Assembly (NCBI GenBank): GCA_003439945.1
Contig: QVRM01000940.1
Coordinates: 337,501-401,500, forward strand
Reading direction: 5' to 3'
Source of the DNA: Dermanyssus gallinae
Lineage: Eukaryota; Arthropoda; Arachnida; Mesostigmata; Dermanyssidae
DNA: 64,000 nt
The notes beneath the pieces were generated by a model that saw only the letters and a program-made list of their open reading frames with translations, was not told where the DNA came from and did no database searches. This document shows positions 10,883 to 24,000 of the stretch, in pieces. How positions within the stretch are numbered: position 1 is the stretch's first letter; each line of letters begins with the position of its first letter. The position numbers were made by a program, and so were the translations under genes.

Positions 10883-12239
10883 TGTTTATTTCACTCAGAT
10901 TGAGTAAAATATACAGTTCAAAGATGTTTCTTCATAATACTCTATCTTCCTCACGCTTCCGGCGAGAGAAGTAGTGCAACGATTTTTTGTTCAGCGCTGT
11001 GCATTCTACTGCATAGTACTTGGCATACCTCTGCAGGCAAAACCGGCAGGTGCACAACTCATACTCCTCGTAAAGGGCTGCGTTTAAATATATCAGGTAG
11101 TGATAACCATGCACTATGTACCTAGTGTATACGTGGCGACTGTCACATGCAGGATCAGACCAAAAGTGCACGGCATTAAAAACGTTTGAACCACCAACCT
11201 CCCGTCTGGCCTGTTCGGCTTTAGCTTCCCATTCCGAAATAAAACATTCGTATGGTACTGTACGCGGCACCTTCAGTCTTAGTCAGATTGTTTCAGTAGC
11301 CGGTGGACAGCCTGACATGAGATACACAAAGCGGCTTCTTGCTCAAATAGGCGAGCAAAGCACTCGCTTCATATATAATCAGAAACACCTCTCAAGCTGG
11401 TTAAAATTCGCCAGCGTGAGGTGGTTCCACACCCTGTCAAGATCATACATCAGCGCCGGAACAACCGTAGGCATGAAAAACCTCACTGCTGAGAAAACAG
11501 ACGGTCTGCGGACATTGCCTAATTCCCTGTAAAGAGAGCCAAATGCCTTCCGTACTATTTTGTATGCGCTGTGAACGTCGTATCCGTATAATGGGCCCGA
11601 AGGCCAAAATACTGGAAAGAGTTAACAAACTCCAATGGTTGGCCGCAGCAACGTATAGCGTCTCTGGTAGTTATTCGACCTCCACGCCTCCAATCGGTTT
11701 CCACGTTATGGCTTTGGTCTTCCTGGTGTTTATCTCAAGTCCCTTCGAGACAAGGAACGCCTCTATCATAGAGGTAATGCGCTTGATGACACCTAGGTCG
11801 CAATGAGCGACCACGATATCATCTGCATACATACACCACCACGGCTTTTTGGTACTCCTGTCGCACGTAACCGACGAGGTCTGCAATGAGAAGTGTAAAC
11901 GAGACACAGCTCAGCGGGTCTCCTTGCGGAAGTTCCCACATTTTGCCTTATCTCCGATACACCCTGCTCAACGTCTACTAACAAGGTGTTCTTCTCAAAG
12001 AAACTTGCTATCACACTCAGGAGAGAGCCACTCACTCCTGCTCGTTGGAGTGCTTTAACCAGCAGATAGCAAGGGGCTTTGTCAAAGGTCTTAACGCAGT
12101 CAATAAAGACTGCATACAGATGACCTCTGGGTTTTGCCACAGCTCGCTCGTTTTCTGACTGGAGAACGTGGGTTGCATCACGGGTGCCTCGGCCTCCCCT
12201 AAAGCCGAATTGCTCCGGTGAAAGTGCCTTTTCAGCCAC
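10881..12239 (-). pseudogene. LINE RT and C-terminal region, reverse strand, decayed
   Basis: Reading leftward, 12239-11793 encodes SPEQFGFRGGRGTRDATHVL and YAVFIDCVKTFDKAP, RT palm blocks. The next frame (11907-11671) holds VYADDIVVAH with YADD at 11818-11829, then GLEINTRKTKAITW. The region 11628-11443 is shifted again. The last frame (11270-10932) has RYIVHGYHYLIYL and CTCRFCLQRYAKYYAVEC, a terminal module like that of the 7.6-9.7 kb LINE. The 3' end carries AATAAA near 10884. The 3'-terminal 200 bp is colinear with the insertion at 2355-2551. Several frameshifts make it dead. Its 5' part is missing or unrecognisable beyond 12239. Confidence 0.88.
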
Positions 12240-13327
12240 AGAGTATATATATATGCCTTTAGGTTAAATTGTCAAAATCGTGCATCTTGTAAACTTATGT
12301 CAGGACAGCCACCCTTATATCACAACTCAAAAAAACTTAGAAAAAATAATCTCACTCCTATACGAAGCACTTCCGCTCCCTCTTTCCATCGATAAAATTA
12401 TTTTAGCACCGAGTTTGATTATACCCTTGAGATCCTTATCCGGACACTCTGTGTATGTGTGTTGCAAGTCACTTACGTACTATTTGCGACGCCACTAGTC
12501 ATCAATGACTTAAGAGAATTGTGCAATAATTTGTGGAGGACGGCGTTTAAGTCAGACCTGCTAGCCGTCATAGCGATTGGAAGCGGGGCATCTAAGAAAA
12601 CGGACGTCCTGTTACAAGGATTGCCGTACACGGTTTTGCATGAGGATTTGCTCACAAGAAAAACAGGTAGCAGACCCCGCTTTAATTCCTGCCAAAACTA
12701 AGGCTAGCCCATTAGTGCGACGGAGACGTTATCACCCAATCTGTCTGCGGCTCAATGCCCAGGATGTCAGCATCATACGCACGGCAAGGTTGTTCTGAAT
12801 CCTTCTCGACCGAAGTCTCCAAGGTACCCCGCACCTGATCAGGGCGACGGACAGCCCGGAAGAGCCCCCTTTTTCATGCCTCGTGCCTAATTCTTACGGA
12901 CTTTTGATTTAGATTCGACGCGTCATCATGTCATTGACCGGCTGGCTGTACAGGATCACGAAGGTCACCAGGCCCACGTACGACCTTCGATAGAAGTTTT
13001 CGTCCACGACTCTCAAATTCTACCAAGCCTAGTCTTTTTTTCCCGGAGGGTCTGCTGTTGCAACGGTTTGGAGTGTAGTGCCTCGTTTCAACCATAACCT
13101 TGCGTGATTTACGTTATTGTAGACGATCCATTTTGCATTCCCGGTAGTTAGGTCTTGAGAAATGCTTTTTCAAAAAGAGGTGTAGGAGTGCAGGATTTCG
13201 GGCAATATATCATTTCGTTTTCAGTGAGCCTATGCAGCACCCAGACATTGGCTCGTTCTGTGTAGTCACGGCTAGTACGATGGGAATCCATGCAATACTC
13301 TCACCATCAGTGAAATCTTATCTACTG

Positions 13328-13329
<2 letters not shown>
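12240..13329. other. No recognisable gene; possibly decayed upstream LINE sequence
   Basis: Short ORFs on both strands (such as 12459-12701) show no motif I can name. The interval lies upstream of the reverse-strand LINE and could hold its eroded 5' part, but no endonuclease or gag block is readable. Confidence 0.4.

Positions 13330-13403
<74 letters not shown>
13330..13403. repeat. (TA)n microsatellite
   Basis: About 37 consecutive TA units. Confidence 0.95.
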
Positions 13404-13407
<4 letters not shown>

Positions 13408-15062
13408 GTAGAGAACGTGGAAGACTGACCCGTACATTGTCGATTGCCGGCTTCAAAATCTCCTCTACAATATCAATCGAACTATAGTGCCGCAGGCCTG
13501 TACACATAATAGAACAGCTCGAGATGTTTTTGGCAAAAAGCAGACACCGCTTCAGGTTGTTATCTGTTAGTCTGGGCCTGCGTCAGAACTCGCTTGCAGC
13601 TGTAAGTAATAACTTACAGGAGGCTCTGAGCTCTATGCGATAAACGCATATTGTCTCTATCTTACCTGAATATCGCTATGGCAGACGTCGCCCTCTTAAA
13701 AATGGCCAGGGTATCGCCTTGGTGTTACACTTTGTTTCGGAGTGAAATCCTAAGCGCTATTCAATACTTGTTACTCTCTCAATTTCGAGACGAATCAGCA
13801 ATAATAAATCCAGCACCTGCAATGCAAGGGCGGTGTTTACCTCCAACTAAAGTTATCTTGGTCGGTCATATTGTCGAGTTTACAAGCAAATGACTGACAA
13901 GCACAAGAGTTCCTGGCTTGTGCGTTTTACTCGTGGAATCACCCCCCCCCCTCTAATTTTCAACACTGTAAACATTGACAACTGTAGAAATATTAATGCA
14001 AATAGTTATATATTGGCAATTTCTCGAGACTAATAACCTGCTCTTCGATCAATAGTAGACATTTGCTTTAAAAAAAAGCGGATGCTGCACATTCCTGTGC
14101 AACGATATTAGCAAAAGTCGAGCGTGAATGCGTATCCGACAAGCTTATCTCGTATGACCAAGATGGAGCTGCATTTGTATAGAAAAATCTAAAAGGCTAT
14201 CTTAATTGAAAACAGTTCTGGATTTGTGACAAAAACTAAAGGCACCGCGGTTTGCCAAACTCGTTCGTTTGTATGATATCAAAAGATCTTCTCTTTTTTT
14301 TTACAAGACCTCGTAGATAACAGGCTCTTAATTTTTCGTTTCTTACCATTAGAGGTAAGAAACATTATGAAAGTAATGCGTAGAGAGATTACATTTTCGC
14401 GTATTCTTTATGCACTTTACAAATGTTGCTGTCCTGCGGGATTTTTAAGGCCTCAAATTGTCAACTGAGCGCTGGCAACCAGTTGTCTGCTCGAGTCCGT
14501 TATGTTCCGATATTTCGTGATAAATGATGATATCTTCTTTGAAAGAATATCATGCAGAAGCTAATTAAAAGTTGCAGTTATACTAGGTATGTAGTACGAC
14601 CGCTGGATCTATTGCACTCTTTTAAAAGCTTGCTGATGCCCACTGGATCAGATTCGGCTGCGTAAAGTAAGCACCATTATATCGACTAGCTAGTCCCTAC
14701 CGTCTTATACTTTATGAAAGGGCCTGCAACACTTTTATCATTCGGACATGGCAGCGCCAATAGCAAAGAATGTACATTGCTGCGATTTTGACTTGATCAC
14801 CCTCTACTGCGACACAGTTATCCTCTGCAGCCACAATTTATGTTGCTCCCATTTATATGCATGGCTGTATATACATGACTCCAGGTTCGACTCGAGGGAA
14901 CATATGTTTTATTGCTTCATGTCGCAGGACAGTTAGCGGCAGTAGTTCCCATCAGTTGATGCATGAGTTTATGATTCTGCTTGAACAAGAACGGTACGAC
15001 TGCGATAACTGAGGAGTTGGATAGAAGCCTAACTGATAATCTAACAGTCTTGCAGTTTCACT
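13404..15062. other. No recognisable gene or element
   Basis: No ORF above 80 codons and no known motif. The stretch contains a C9 tract near 13943 and a 9-bp stem-loop near 14340. Confidence 0.5.
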
Positions 15063-15063
15063 C

Positions 15064-15120
<57 letters not shown>

Positions 15121-15124
15121 TATT
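15063..15124. repeat. (TTA)n microsatellite
   Basis: About 19 TTA units. Further TTA runs flank the RLE-type LINE fragment that follows (15311-15322 and 16379-16409). Confidence 0.95.
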
Positions 15125-15322
15125 AACATTGTTTAAATGTTACAATTGTGAGGTGTGAACGTGTACTCTTGGTACTTGCGTTTTTTCCCATTATCTGCGC
15201 GCTCGGCAACCCATCCCGCTTCTAGTGAACAGTGGCGTATATACGAGAGAGCCACTGTACAGGACACTGTAGCATCCCATACCAAGCATCTGCCGTTATT
15301 AATATATTTTTATTATTATTAT

Positions 15323-16246
15323 CTGCCGGCGGCTCAGGCAATGTTCGAGGCGGCTCGTGACGATATAGCGACTGGACTTCAAGCTTCATCGCCCGGTCCC
15401 GATAGACTAGCCAGTCAGAGGGCCTGGGCCGAGAAGGCTCACGAAGCTTCGCTTAGTTCGCTGCTTGGAGAATGCAGGGATGACCAGGACAAGGCACGCC
15501 TTTTAGCTGTCGCTCGCCCAGGAGCAAGCGACTGGTTGCATGCACTACCCGCTGACTCACTGGGTACCCGCCTTGATGACCAATCCACCCGGATATGTGT
15601 TGGCCTTAGATTGGGGGCTGATTTGGTTGAGCCACACAGATGCTCTTGTGGCGAGCCCGTTGGGCGACTCGCCAAACACGGCCTGTCTTGCGCTCACGCA
15701 GCGGGCCGGCGCCCAAGACACACTGCCCTCAATGAAATGCTTGCAAGATCGCTGCGGAGGGCGGGGATTCCGTGCGTCCTGGAACCACCTGGGCTTTCAA
15801 GAGACGACGGTAAGCGCCCCGACGGTATGACTTTGATACCCTTCTATAAGGGTCGTTCCCTGGTGTGGGATGCGACGGTGACCGACTCTCTGACCCCTTC
15901 CCTTGTCGGTCCCGGCGCGTCCCGCCCGGGGACTGCCGTTACGCGAGCTGAGACCTCAAAGATGAGAAAGTATGCGGACCTAAGTCGGGCGCACCACTTT
16001 TCGCCATTCGCGTTCGAGACGATGGGTGGCCCTGGGCCCCTCACGGTAACATTGATCTCTCGGGTTGGCGACGCATTACGGCAGGCGACAATGGACAAGA
16101 GGGCGCACGCCTTCTTCTCCCAGCGACTGTCCCTGGAGATCCAAAGAGGTAACGCGACCTCAGTGCTCGGAACTATGAGAGACTGGATGGACCCGGACCT
16201 TCGTGCCAGGGGGCGGACAGGACTTCCTCACGGGCATGAGCGATAG
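15323..16246 (+). CDS. LINE ORF2 C-terminus: zinc knuckle plus restriction-like endonuclease
   Basis: The open frame from 15155 has 363 codons, but the first 56 or so are flanking sequence, since LINE similarity starts near 15323. Numbering from 15155, a knuckle lies at C163-x-C165...H175...C179, followed by a PD-(D/E)xK-type nuclease with R221-P222-D223 and D239 in WDATVTD. In R2-group LINEs this pairing cuts the target and primes reverse transcription at a preferred site. The frame is open to its natural TAG at 16244-16246 and ends with EIQRGNATSVLG, a block also seen in the other copies. With no RT it could not move by itself. It is the best-preserved RLE domain in the window. Confidence 0.82.
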   Translation: MPAAQAMFEAARDDIATGLQASSPGPDRLASQRAWAEKAHEASLSSLLGECRDDQDKARLLAVARPGASDWLHALPADSLGTRLDDQSTRICVGLRLGADLVEPHRCSCGEPVGRLAKHGLSCAHAAGRRPRHTALNEMLARSLRRAGIPCVLEPPGLSRDDGKRPDGMTLIPFYKGRSLVWDATVTDSLTPSLVGPGASRPGTAVTRAETSKMRKYADLSRAHHFSPFAFETMGGPGPLTVTLISRVGDALRQATMDKRAHAFFSQRLSLEIQRGNATSVLGTMRDWMDPDLRARGRTGLPHGHER

Positions 16247-16377
16247 AGCGACTACGGCGTGCAGAAGGAGCAACTAGGTCGACGAGCAGCAACGCCGTGA
16301 AGCATTTCATATATTCTTCTAAATTATAATGAAATATATCTGATAATAATATATATATATATATGCAAAAAAAAAAA

Positions 16378-16378
<1 letters not shown>
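15323..16378 (+). mobile_element. RLE-type LINE, 5'-truncated copy in TTA repeats
   Basis: The LINE sequence begins just after a short TTA run (15311-15322) and ends with a TA-rich 3'-UTR and an A run at about 16367-16378, followed at once by (ATT)n to 16409. It keeps only the C-terminal part of ORF2. Related copies lie at 19.2-21.0, 34.9-38.7 and 52.5-53.2 kb. TTA repeats on both sides recall Dong, an R4-clade element of silkworm known to insert into TAA repeats. Confidence 0.8.

Positions 16379-16409
<31 letters not shown>
16379..16409. repeat. (ATT)n microsatellite
   Basis: About ten ATT units directly follow the A-run at the 3' end of the RLE-type LINE. Confidence 0.9.
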
Positions 16410-16411
<2 letters not shown>

Positions 16412-17964
16412 TTTCTAACATTGATGGCTGATATGTTGCAGCACAACTGCCAATATAACACCGCTCAGCACTGTGTTGTGGGTGTCCTCTAATTTTTTAC
16501 GTATTCCTGGCGCTCTGGCGCCATTGCCTTGGTCAGCAATCTTTTTCTCTTTGTGCTTGTGCGAATATTTTTTTATTATTGGGCTCTTGCTCACCGCGTG
16601 AAATAATAAACACATAGGTTTACTTCACTTATGACTGCCAGTGTGTAACAGACACTGCACTGTTGGCAGTTGTTACTGTAGCTGATGTTCGCATCGTCGT
16701 CGCTGGGTATTGCTCTCTTTCCAATTGTTGTGTGTGAAGGTTCTACAAAAGTAGGCCCGTCTGTGTCAAACTGATGCTCCATCTAAGCGTGAGGCCGGTC
16801 CAGAAACGGAATATGAATGCATGGCCACCGTAGTTGCCCTTTGGTCAGATCATTATGATTGCAACGGATCGCTTTGCAAAGCCACGCTGATAAACTACGG
16901 TCCGACTCCCAGCAGTCAGCAAGTAGCTAAGTGGGCGGTTATCACTCATTAGATGTGTTTCATCTAAAGCTATGAGCATAGAACAGTACTTTCATCATCG
17001 TTGACGGTTCATCTCATTATTGTGATAAAAATTACTTCTACTACCGCTGTGACAACCACTACTCGAACAACAACTACTACAACTACCATTGCTGTTAACT
17101 AGTTTAGACCCTCAATCCGAAACTCGACGAGTGTTGACGGCCGTGTGCTTGACCAGCCGTGCAACTCCATGATGGAGGAGGTGTGGACAGCCTCCCCGTC
17201 ACTTCAGACGCCCGTCGCACTTCTCGTCCGTCAAGCCCAAGCTAGGGAACCAATGCTTAAAATAAATCCATGCCATATATATATATATGAAAGCTACGGA
17301 TGATTAGGCAAGTGGTTCTGGACTGTACAGATATGTCTGTACATATTTTTATACCATACTGCTTCCTTTTTATTGTAAACCGTGAGAAGGGCATACTGAC
17401 CCAAGACAAAGACGGACTATTTATGCGTTTGGTTTATAGTAAAAAAATGTTAAGTTAATAAATCATTATTAATCATAAAATAAAAGCTTTTGGAGTAAAC
17501 CTTAACAACGAAAAAACGCCAAAAAACTATGTACAAGTGTTTATATACGAGAACATATAGACTAGTAAACTAACAGTTTATAGAATGATATAACTCTATT
17601 GTTTATATTAGTATAATAATACAATTATGACAAGCACACAATTAACAGAGAGTGGTTGTAGTACGAATGGTGTTCAGTCCAGCAACGGATCTTCCGGTGA
17701 GCACCGTACGTCGTTTCTTTGTTGCAGCTCAAGTGCAATTCGTTGACGCACGAATGTTGTTCATCGTACAGCATTAGTACGATAATTAGTTTTTCTGCCC
17801 AATAAAACGAAAATTGACCGGCATGCGAAGGAAGAAGGCTGTCTCCATATTTTCCAGTTTTTTACTATGAAAACTAAGTTTAAAAATCCAGGAGAATGAA
17901 GCAAAAACGAACTACAAGAAAAACAAGGGCAAATATCAAGCAACACACATATTTTCAGTGACTG
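16410..17964. other. No recognisable gene or element
   Basis: Short ORFs only. The stretch includes a cluster of CTAC/CAAC-type triplets near 17037-17095 and a short TA run near 17276. Confidence 0.5.
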
Positions 17965-18112
17965 CTGACTTTCCGAAGGATAATTCTATTACAAACTATC
18001 ACTGACTTTCTAAATTGCAACTCTGTTACAAACTATCACTGACTTTCTAAGTGGCAATTCTATTACAAACAATCACTGATATTCTAAAGAATAATTTCAT
18101 TTAAAAATCTAC
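17965..18112. repeat. 37-bp tandem repeat, four units
   Basis: Units start at 17965, 18002, 18039 and 18076, exactly 37 bp apart. Each begins CTGACTTTC or a close variant; the first three end in AAACWATCA and the fourth is the most diverged. It is a small minisatellite. Confidence 0.9.
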
Positions 18113-18668
18113 TAGGTGCTATTAGAGCCATGAAGTTCGGCACCCTAGGAAAGGACATTTAGTATATTACGGTCCGGTTGGAGCCGCTGATGTCGCTGTT
18201 GGAGACCCACCAGCGGAACCTGCTCACACCTGAAATCCTGAAATATTTCTTGCTTGTGGTTGGCCGCCGGACCGTATCGAGTCGATCGAAGTCGACGAGC
18301 CGAACGTATCTGCAAGTCCATTAGAGGGCCACCGCCGACCAATGCGGTCGGCGAACCATTGAATCAACGGGCCTCCCCCCGACACGATCTGTGCTTCTAA
18401 CCTTCGACCTGTCTACCTACTTCGCCGATCAGGGAGACCTAATCGTGCAGTCCCCTATAGTAACGTCAACTAGCGCACACATACACACAATTACAGGTGT
18501 CAACTACTGACCGAACATTCATCATGTTCTCCAGCGGCGCCAAAGGTTCGACTTGTTTAGATACACATATGCTGGCTCAGACCAGCCTCTATATATATAT
18601 ATAGGTGTAACCTTTGTAACATTGCATTTGATGTTAAATACAAATATGTGTATACGTTTTTTTTTATT

Positions 18669-18703
<35 letters not shown>

Positions 18704-19239
18704 AATTAAAATATACATATTTTTTATTTATATTATATATAATACATATTTACTTATTCTGCATATTGTTTGTGCAGTCTATCTTCGCTGCGATCCGATC
18801 GACCCTACTTTCGATATTAAAACAGCTTCAAATTAAGCAATTGCAAGGCATAGTCGGTCTGTCGCGGTGCCTTTCGCTGGCGAAAGAAGATCCAAGAGAA
18901 GTTTGGGAGTCATAAAGTCTAAGCCTGCAACGGAGCTTCTAGGAAAGGACTTAAACTATTAGTGGACCAATGTCCTGCTTAAATTGGTTACACACATCCT
19001 TAAACGGGGGTCCAGCTGTCGCTGGCAAGAGTTAGGAGATTGAGGACATCAGTGCCAGTTGCCAAGGCATCATCAGAAGCCACGAGCTTAGCAGTCGTCA
19101 TTCGTGAGTTTGCTGTTGGCTCTCTGAAGTAATGCATCGTCATCGGTCGGTGATACAAGGGTTATATAATCGCTTAGTCTAAAACCTTTAAAGTCTTCTT
19201 TGCCGATGGGCATGCTCTAGACATGCAGGGAGTGCGGCA
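18113..19239. other. No recognisable gene; contains a (TA)n array
   Basis: A (TA)n array of about 15 units lies at 18671-18701 with AT-rich flanks. The GC-richer part at 18150-18450 has no recognisable coding motif. Confidence 0.5.
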
Positions 19240-21005
19240 CTCCCCGACACCTAGCTACAAGTCGCTCGATAAGAGCAAGATGTGTCAACGGTCGAGCGCC
19301 CAGGTGGCCGATTTATTTGCCTACCGTGGCATGACGTACCTATGAGAGAGAATCATACTCGAAGTCCGCACACTCAACAGGTGAAGGTGCTACACCAGGC
19401 AGCCGAGATCACCGATATGTGTCTTACATCTGTCTTCCTGTATACAACACGCATAAGCTGACTTCAAACTAACTTTTTTATGGTAGCGTCGTCCGTAGGA
19501 TTTTTCATTAACCTGATGATCCACCTCACAGGTGCTACCCGCTGCTTCCATATCCAGCTTCCGATGGCCGAACAGAAGGTCGGCACTCGAGTCGCGCAGG
19601 CCACTGGGGGTTCTGGTAAAGCTCGATTTTAAAAACGCTCTGAATAGTATAAGACGCGGTCATTTGATAAAGGTGGTTGCATCTCACGCCCCTTACCTAT
19701 TTACACTACGTCGAATTCGCAGATCGGCATCCTTGTAGCCTGATCGTCCACCGGGCTGCAGTAGGAAGATCCCTTAGCACCGTCTCTGTTAACAAAGAAT
19801 CTAGAAGACTTCTTTAGCAGCCCGCTATATCTCTGATATCTCGATGATATAGAGGAGGAAGCGTTCGTATAGCATCCGACGGGTCTTTTAGTTTGGCGTA
19901 ATTTCCGGTTTGGAATAAAATCCGGCTAAATGCGAGATGATCCTTTTTAAGGCCTTCCCGATATGCAATTACTTCAAGGCCTTGTGATTGCAAGATGCCC
20001 GCCGAAAACGATCTGAAGCTTTGCCACGAAAGGCTCGCAGCCGCAATTGAACGTTAGGAAATTAAAACTGGAGCATGCGGCCGCTCGTCTACCTCTTCTG
20101 GGAACACATCAGAGAGACTTTTTACTCAGCTTCTATCACTGATTCATCTCTGCCAGCCAGTACAAGCAGCAAAGGTTAGTACATGTCTCCAAGGGGGTCT
20201 CTGGCTGGCCCTGCCATTGTCTCTTCAATGCTGAGCGCAGAGAAGGGGCAAACCCCTCCTAGATACAGCAGGAGCCAGTCAGTTTAGAGCTCGGTGTATC
20301 ATTAGGAGAACCTTGAGGCCCAGTGCAGAGGCAGGCCTGATCACGTACTGTCTTAGCGTGCCTGGAGTGCTTCTTTGCAAGACGAGATCCAACAAGTTTC
20401 CTCAATGAAGTTTTCAACTGCACTACTAGAGCTCACCTTAATGCCTTTTTGCGAAGAATTCAGGCGCTAGGATACACGCGTTCCCCAGTGCTCACATGCG
20501 TTTTTTTTCTACTTGATAACGAGATAACTCCCATATCAATAGAAAGGGCCTAGAAATAGGAGCAACTTAGTTTGCTTTAAAAATGGTAACCCTCATTAGT
20601 GCCAATGTAGTCGTCTCGTCGACAAACTGGAACATCACAGCCAAACGAGTATTATTAGCGCAGGACGATGCCCTAGATATGCTGTTACGATATTAATGAG
20701 ATCGTTAGCAGAGTCCTTATACGGTTACGCGGTATTGTGTACATCCTAGATCCGTCCGGCCTCTGCGTGGAAGACGACAGGTGTCCAGACGAGATGAGAC
20801 TTACACCCTTTGAGCGACGCAAAACGCTAGGTTGGTATGCAACCGTCACCGACTTCCTAGCCCCTTCTATGGTCTATGGACTTTGATAAACCTGCCAACC
20901 GGTAGAAGCAGACGATCTTCTTTTTTAAACAACGTCTCGACCTTGATATACAGCGTGTTCAGAGCACACTTCTAAAGTGGACTTTGCTTTACCTAAACAA
21001 AACGG
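19240..21005 (+). pseudogene. RLE-type LINE, heavily decayed copy with RT and RLE
   Basis: The frame 19532-19738 holds VLVKLDFKNALNSIRRGHLI, nearly the same RT block as in the 34.9-38.7 kb copy (VLVKLDFKNAFNTVKRNHLL). At about 20725-20885 another frame holds ILDPSGLCVEDDRCPD then MRLTPFERRKTLGWYATVTD, the RLE domain. In this copy the RPD motif has become CPD and the second acidic residue (WDAT) has become Tyr (WYAT), so the nuclease is dead. FKQRLDLDIQR near 20920 matches the terminal block. The parts between are full of stops and frameshifts, and this looks like the oldest copy of the family here. Confidence 0.75.
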
Positions 21006-24000
21006 ACATGTAAAAGTCATCATACACGCCCGCTACACACATTAGGCTAGCTCATCGTTCGTTAGACATGTAACATATATATAATGTAGTATACAGAAGG
21101 CATCTATATAATTCATCTCGTACTGTAATAGATGTTGTCGTGCCAACAGACAAGTGGCATTTTGAGATCGTAAAAGTATGCCAGAGAAGCTGAATAAATG
21201 CCTGACATAAATTCGTTTAGTGAATTCAGAGTACTTATCATAGGCTTTCATTCGTTTTTTTAGAAAAGCACAATTGAGTTGCATAGTCACATCTCTAGAT
21301 ACCGCGAGTCTGGACCATGTGGTGAATGATATGACTGTTCAATGTGCTAGTAGAAGGATCGTGTATAAATGTCTTCGTGACATAAATACCAGAGCCCTGC
21401 GGTATGTAGAGAGTCTCAGTATAATCGCTTAAATTTGCTTACAATTGTTACTTTGTCATCTCTGATCGCTTAAATAAAGCATAATTGAGTCTGAGTGTAG
21501 GCCACACCTTTTTACGAACGCGCATTAAATTTCCATGTATTACGGAATAACAAGGTTGCTAGAGTTATAGTGTTAGCGTCATCCAGCCACATCGTCTCAT
21601 AAAATTAGCTACAGTCAGCTAATAAAGGAGTCCCGAAGACCTTAGTCCATACCAGAAAAGCGTCTAAGACCCCCATGGTGGAATCCTGGCACGAATGGCG
21701 CCTGTGGTTTCTTGAAATATTTACTTTCCTTTTATGCTGCTAGCTCTCGTTGCGTTCTATTGTCTTTACCAACTCCCCCGTTTCCTATATCAGAATGGCC
21801 CTGGGTAAGTTTAGCGTAGTCCCCTCTCTTTCTGGTAAGCTGACTTCGGTCTTACAGAATTAAGTTTCATAACCTTTGTGTAGAGGAGCAACTGGAATAT
21901 TGCACACAAGGACGCCACGCAGCATACCACTACAGAAAACTTGTCTGCAATGGTGGGCAGGTAATCTTTAGTGGGACTCCAGCTCAATAAAAAACAGTCG
22001 TCTCCCCATACTTCCACCGGCCGGGTACTGCATATACAAACACTTCAAATAATTTGGAGGTGCGAGTCTACTCGTGGCTAGCTGGCTTCCCAAAGAAATA
22101 AGAAGTGCGCATAGTACGGCGCTAATTTGTCTTAACTTTTTGAGTAGTTATATTTTTGAAAAAGCTTTGTTACTTTAAGCCACTCCTGCACTGACTAGAT
22201 CTACCACTAGCATGTTCGGTGTTGATCTTGTTAAAAGCGTCGCTGGGGCGCGCTGCTTTGCATATGCTTGGAACCTTCTGTTCTGGGGTGTCCTTGATTC
22301 AATCGCCGCAGTGGATGCTCATGGGGCCATCCCAGGTCATCCCACTCCGCCTACCATTTAACCGTTCTTACGAGTAGAAGCCCCGCCGCTGTACCCACCG
22401 TTCAGTACGCCGTCACCCATCATCATCGGAGCCTGTATCTTTGTTAACGTTGACTTGGATATCATATAACACTGCTAGCCAGGTTTGTCCTAATAGTCTA
22501 TGTTGTTTTGTCGTTAACAAGCCTGATATCTACACCTGTCTATACAGGCTTCTTGTTATCCTCAACAAACTGGTGAAGGAAATACAGATTCTATTTTCAA
22601 AGCGGTTGCGCTGCAGTTAGACCATGGCCCGATTACGAGAATGCATCCGTCATTTGACTTATATTAACGAAAATGCAGAGTACACGATCCACACAAACTT
22701 GGATAGGTGGACTTACAAGAGCAGTGTGTTGATATAAGAGCAAATCAAAGAGCTGAAATGTCAATAGTGCACTAATTCTAAAGCTATGGTTCGTTTGAAA
22801 CTCGTTAATGGTCTGATCGCATGGCGGGTAACCAGGTAGGCACACACTAAGCCAACCCATCGCAGCTTCTTGTGTAACCCTGTATACTTTAGTGTATCAA
22901 AACAAATAATATCATAATAAATAACCTAATAAACAGCGTACCAGTTGTCACTACGACTATTAAGCCAGGCAACTTGAAGGATCACCCGATTATAAAACTT
23001 TTAGAATTTCAACAAATTTTTGCTCATCGTGTAGTTTGCTGAGTTCCTATGGCAGTTTTTTCTAAGTTTCAAGCTGAACAGCGGTTTAACCATATATACA
23101 CATTACCTAAACATTAAACGCCTCTCTTCACTTTACACGCCATATATTATGTTATGAGGTTTCGGTGGAAGACAAGCGCACACTGCACAGCCTACGCTGT
23201 GTCATAGGTAATTTCCATATAGACATAGGTACTTTTTGCTGATCAGATTGATGTAACGACATTGCGCGGTTTCAATCTGCTTTATATATAATTCTGTGCA
23301 GACTAGTTTATTTAAGGTATTGTAAAACGTACGACTTCCACTTAACACGACGTAAACTATTTAATACTGCGCCATGTATTTTTACGTGTGGTGTAATATA
23401 TTTACAAAAGTTGAATTTCTAAATTAGCCTGAAAATCTAAAGATCACTTTGGAATCCGAGAAGTACGAGAAGTTGATTAGTACACACAATCGCGTAGCTG
23501 TGACCTCTAGAACCAAATTGCTTACCTATTACCTAATGGTATGCAATCTGCATACCATTGCATGCAAATGCAAAGCAAGATGATGCCCTGCATCACCACT
23601 CACTGTCACATATTGCACGCCTCTACAGCACTCAAATGCCCCCTCCCCGTCTAGATTCTTGCTAAGCTTTTTTAAACTAGCAGATAGATTCCACTTAATT
23701 TCCGTCCTAGGAATCATGCGGCGTTTAGTACATAGCAAAACAACATGCGCTTTCGACAACAGGGCTCCCGGGACGTTCGCTGTGGCTCCATTTAAAGAAA
23801 GACGTTTTGTTCTGTTTGGTTCAGGCCCATTGCTAACGCTTTTATTTTCTGCTGCAGAGCAATTTCAGTCGCATTGTTTTGCATAGACGTGCTAGTGGGC
23901 CGCCAGCGGACGGGCGCTCCGTTCAGTGATCGGCTCTGTCGAATGACGTCTTTATCGAATTTCGATGCAGTTATTTCGAAGGTGAAATTCATCTCAATCT

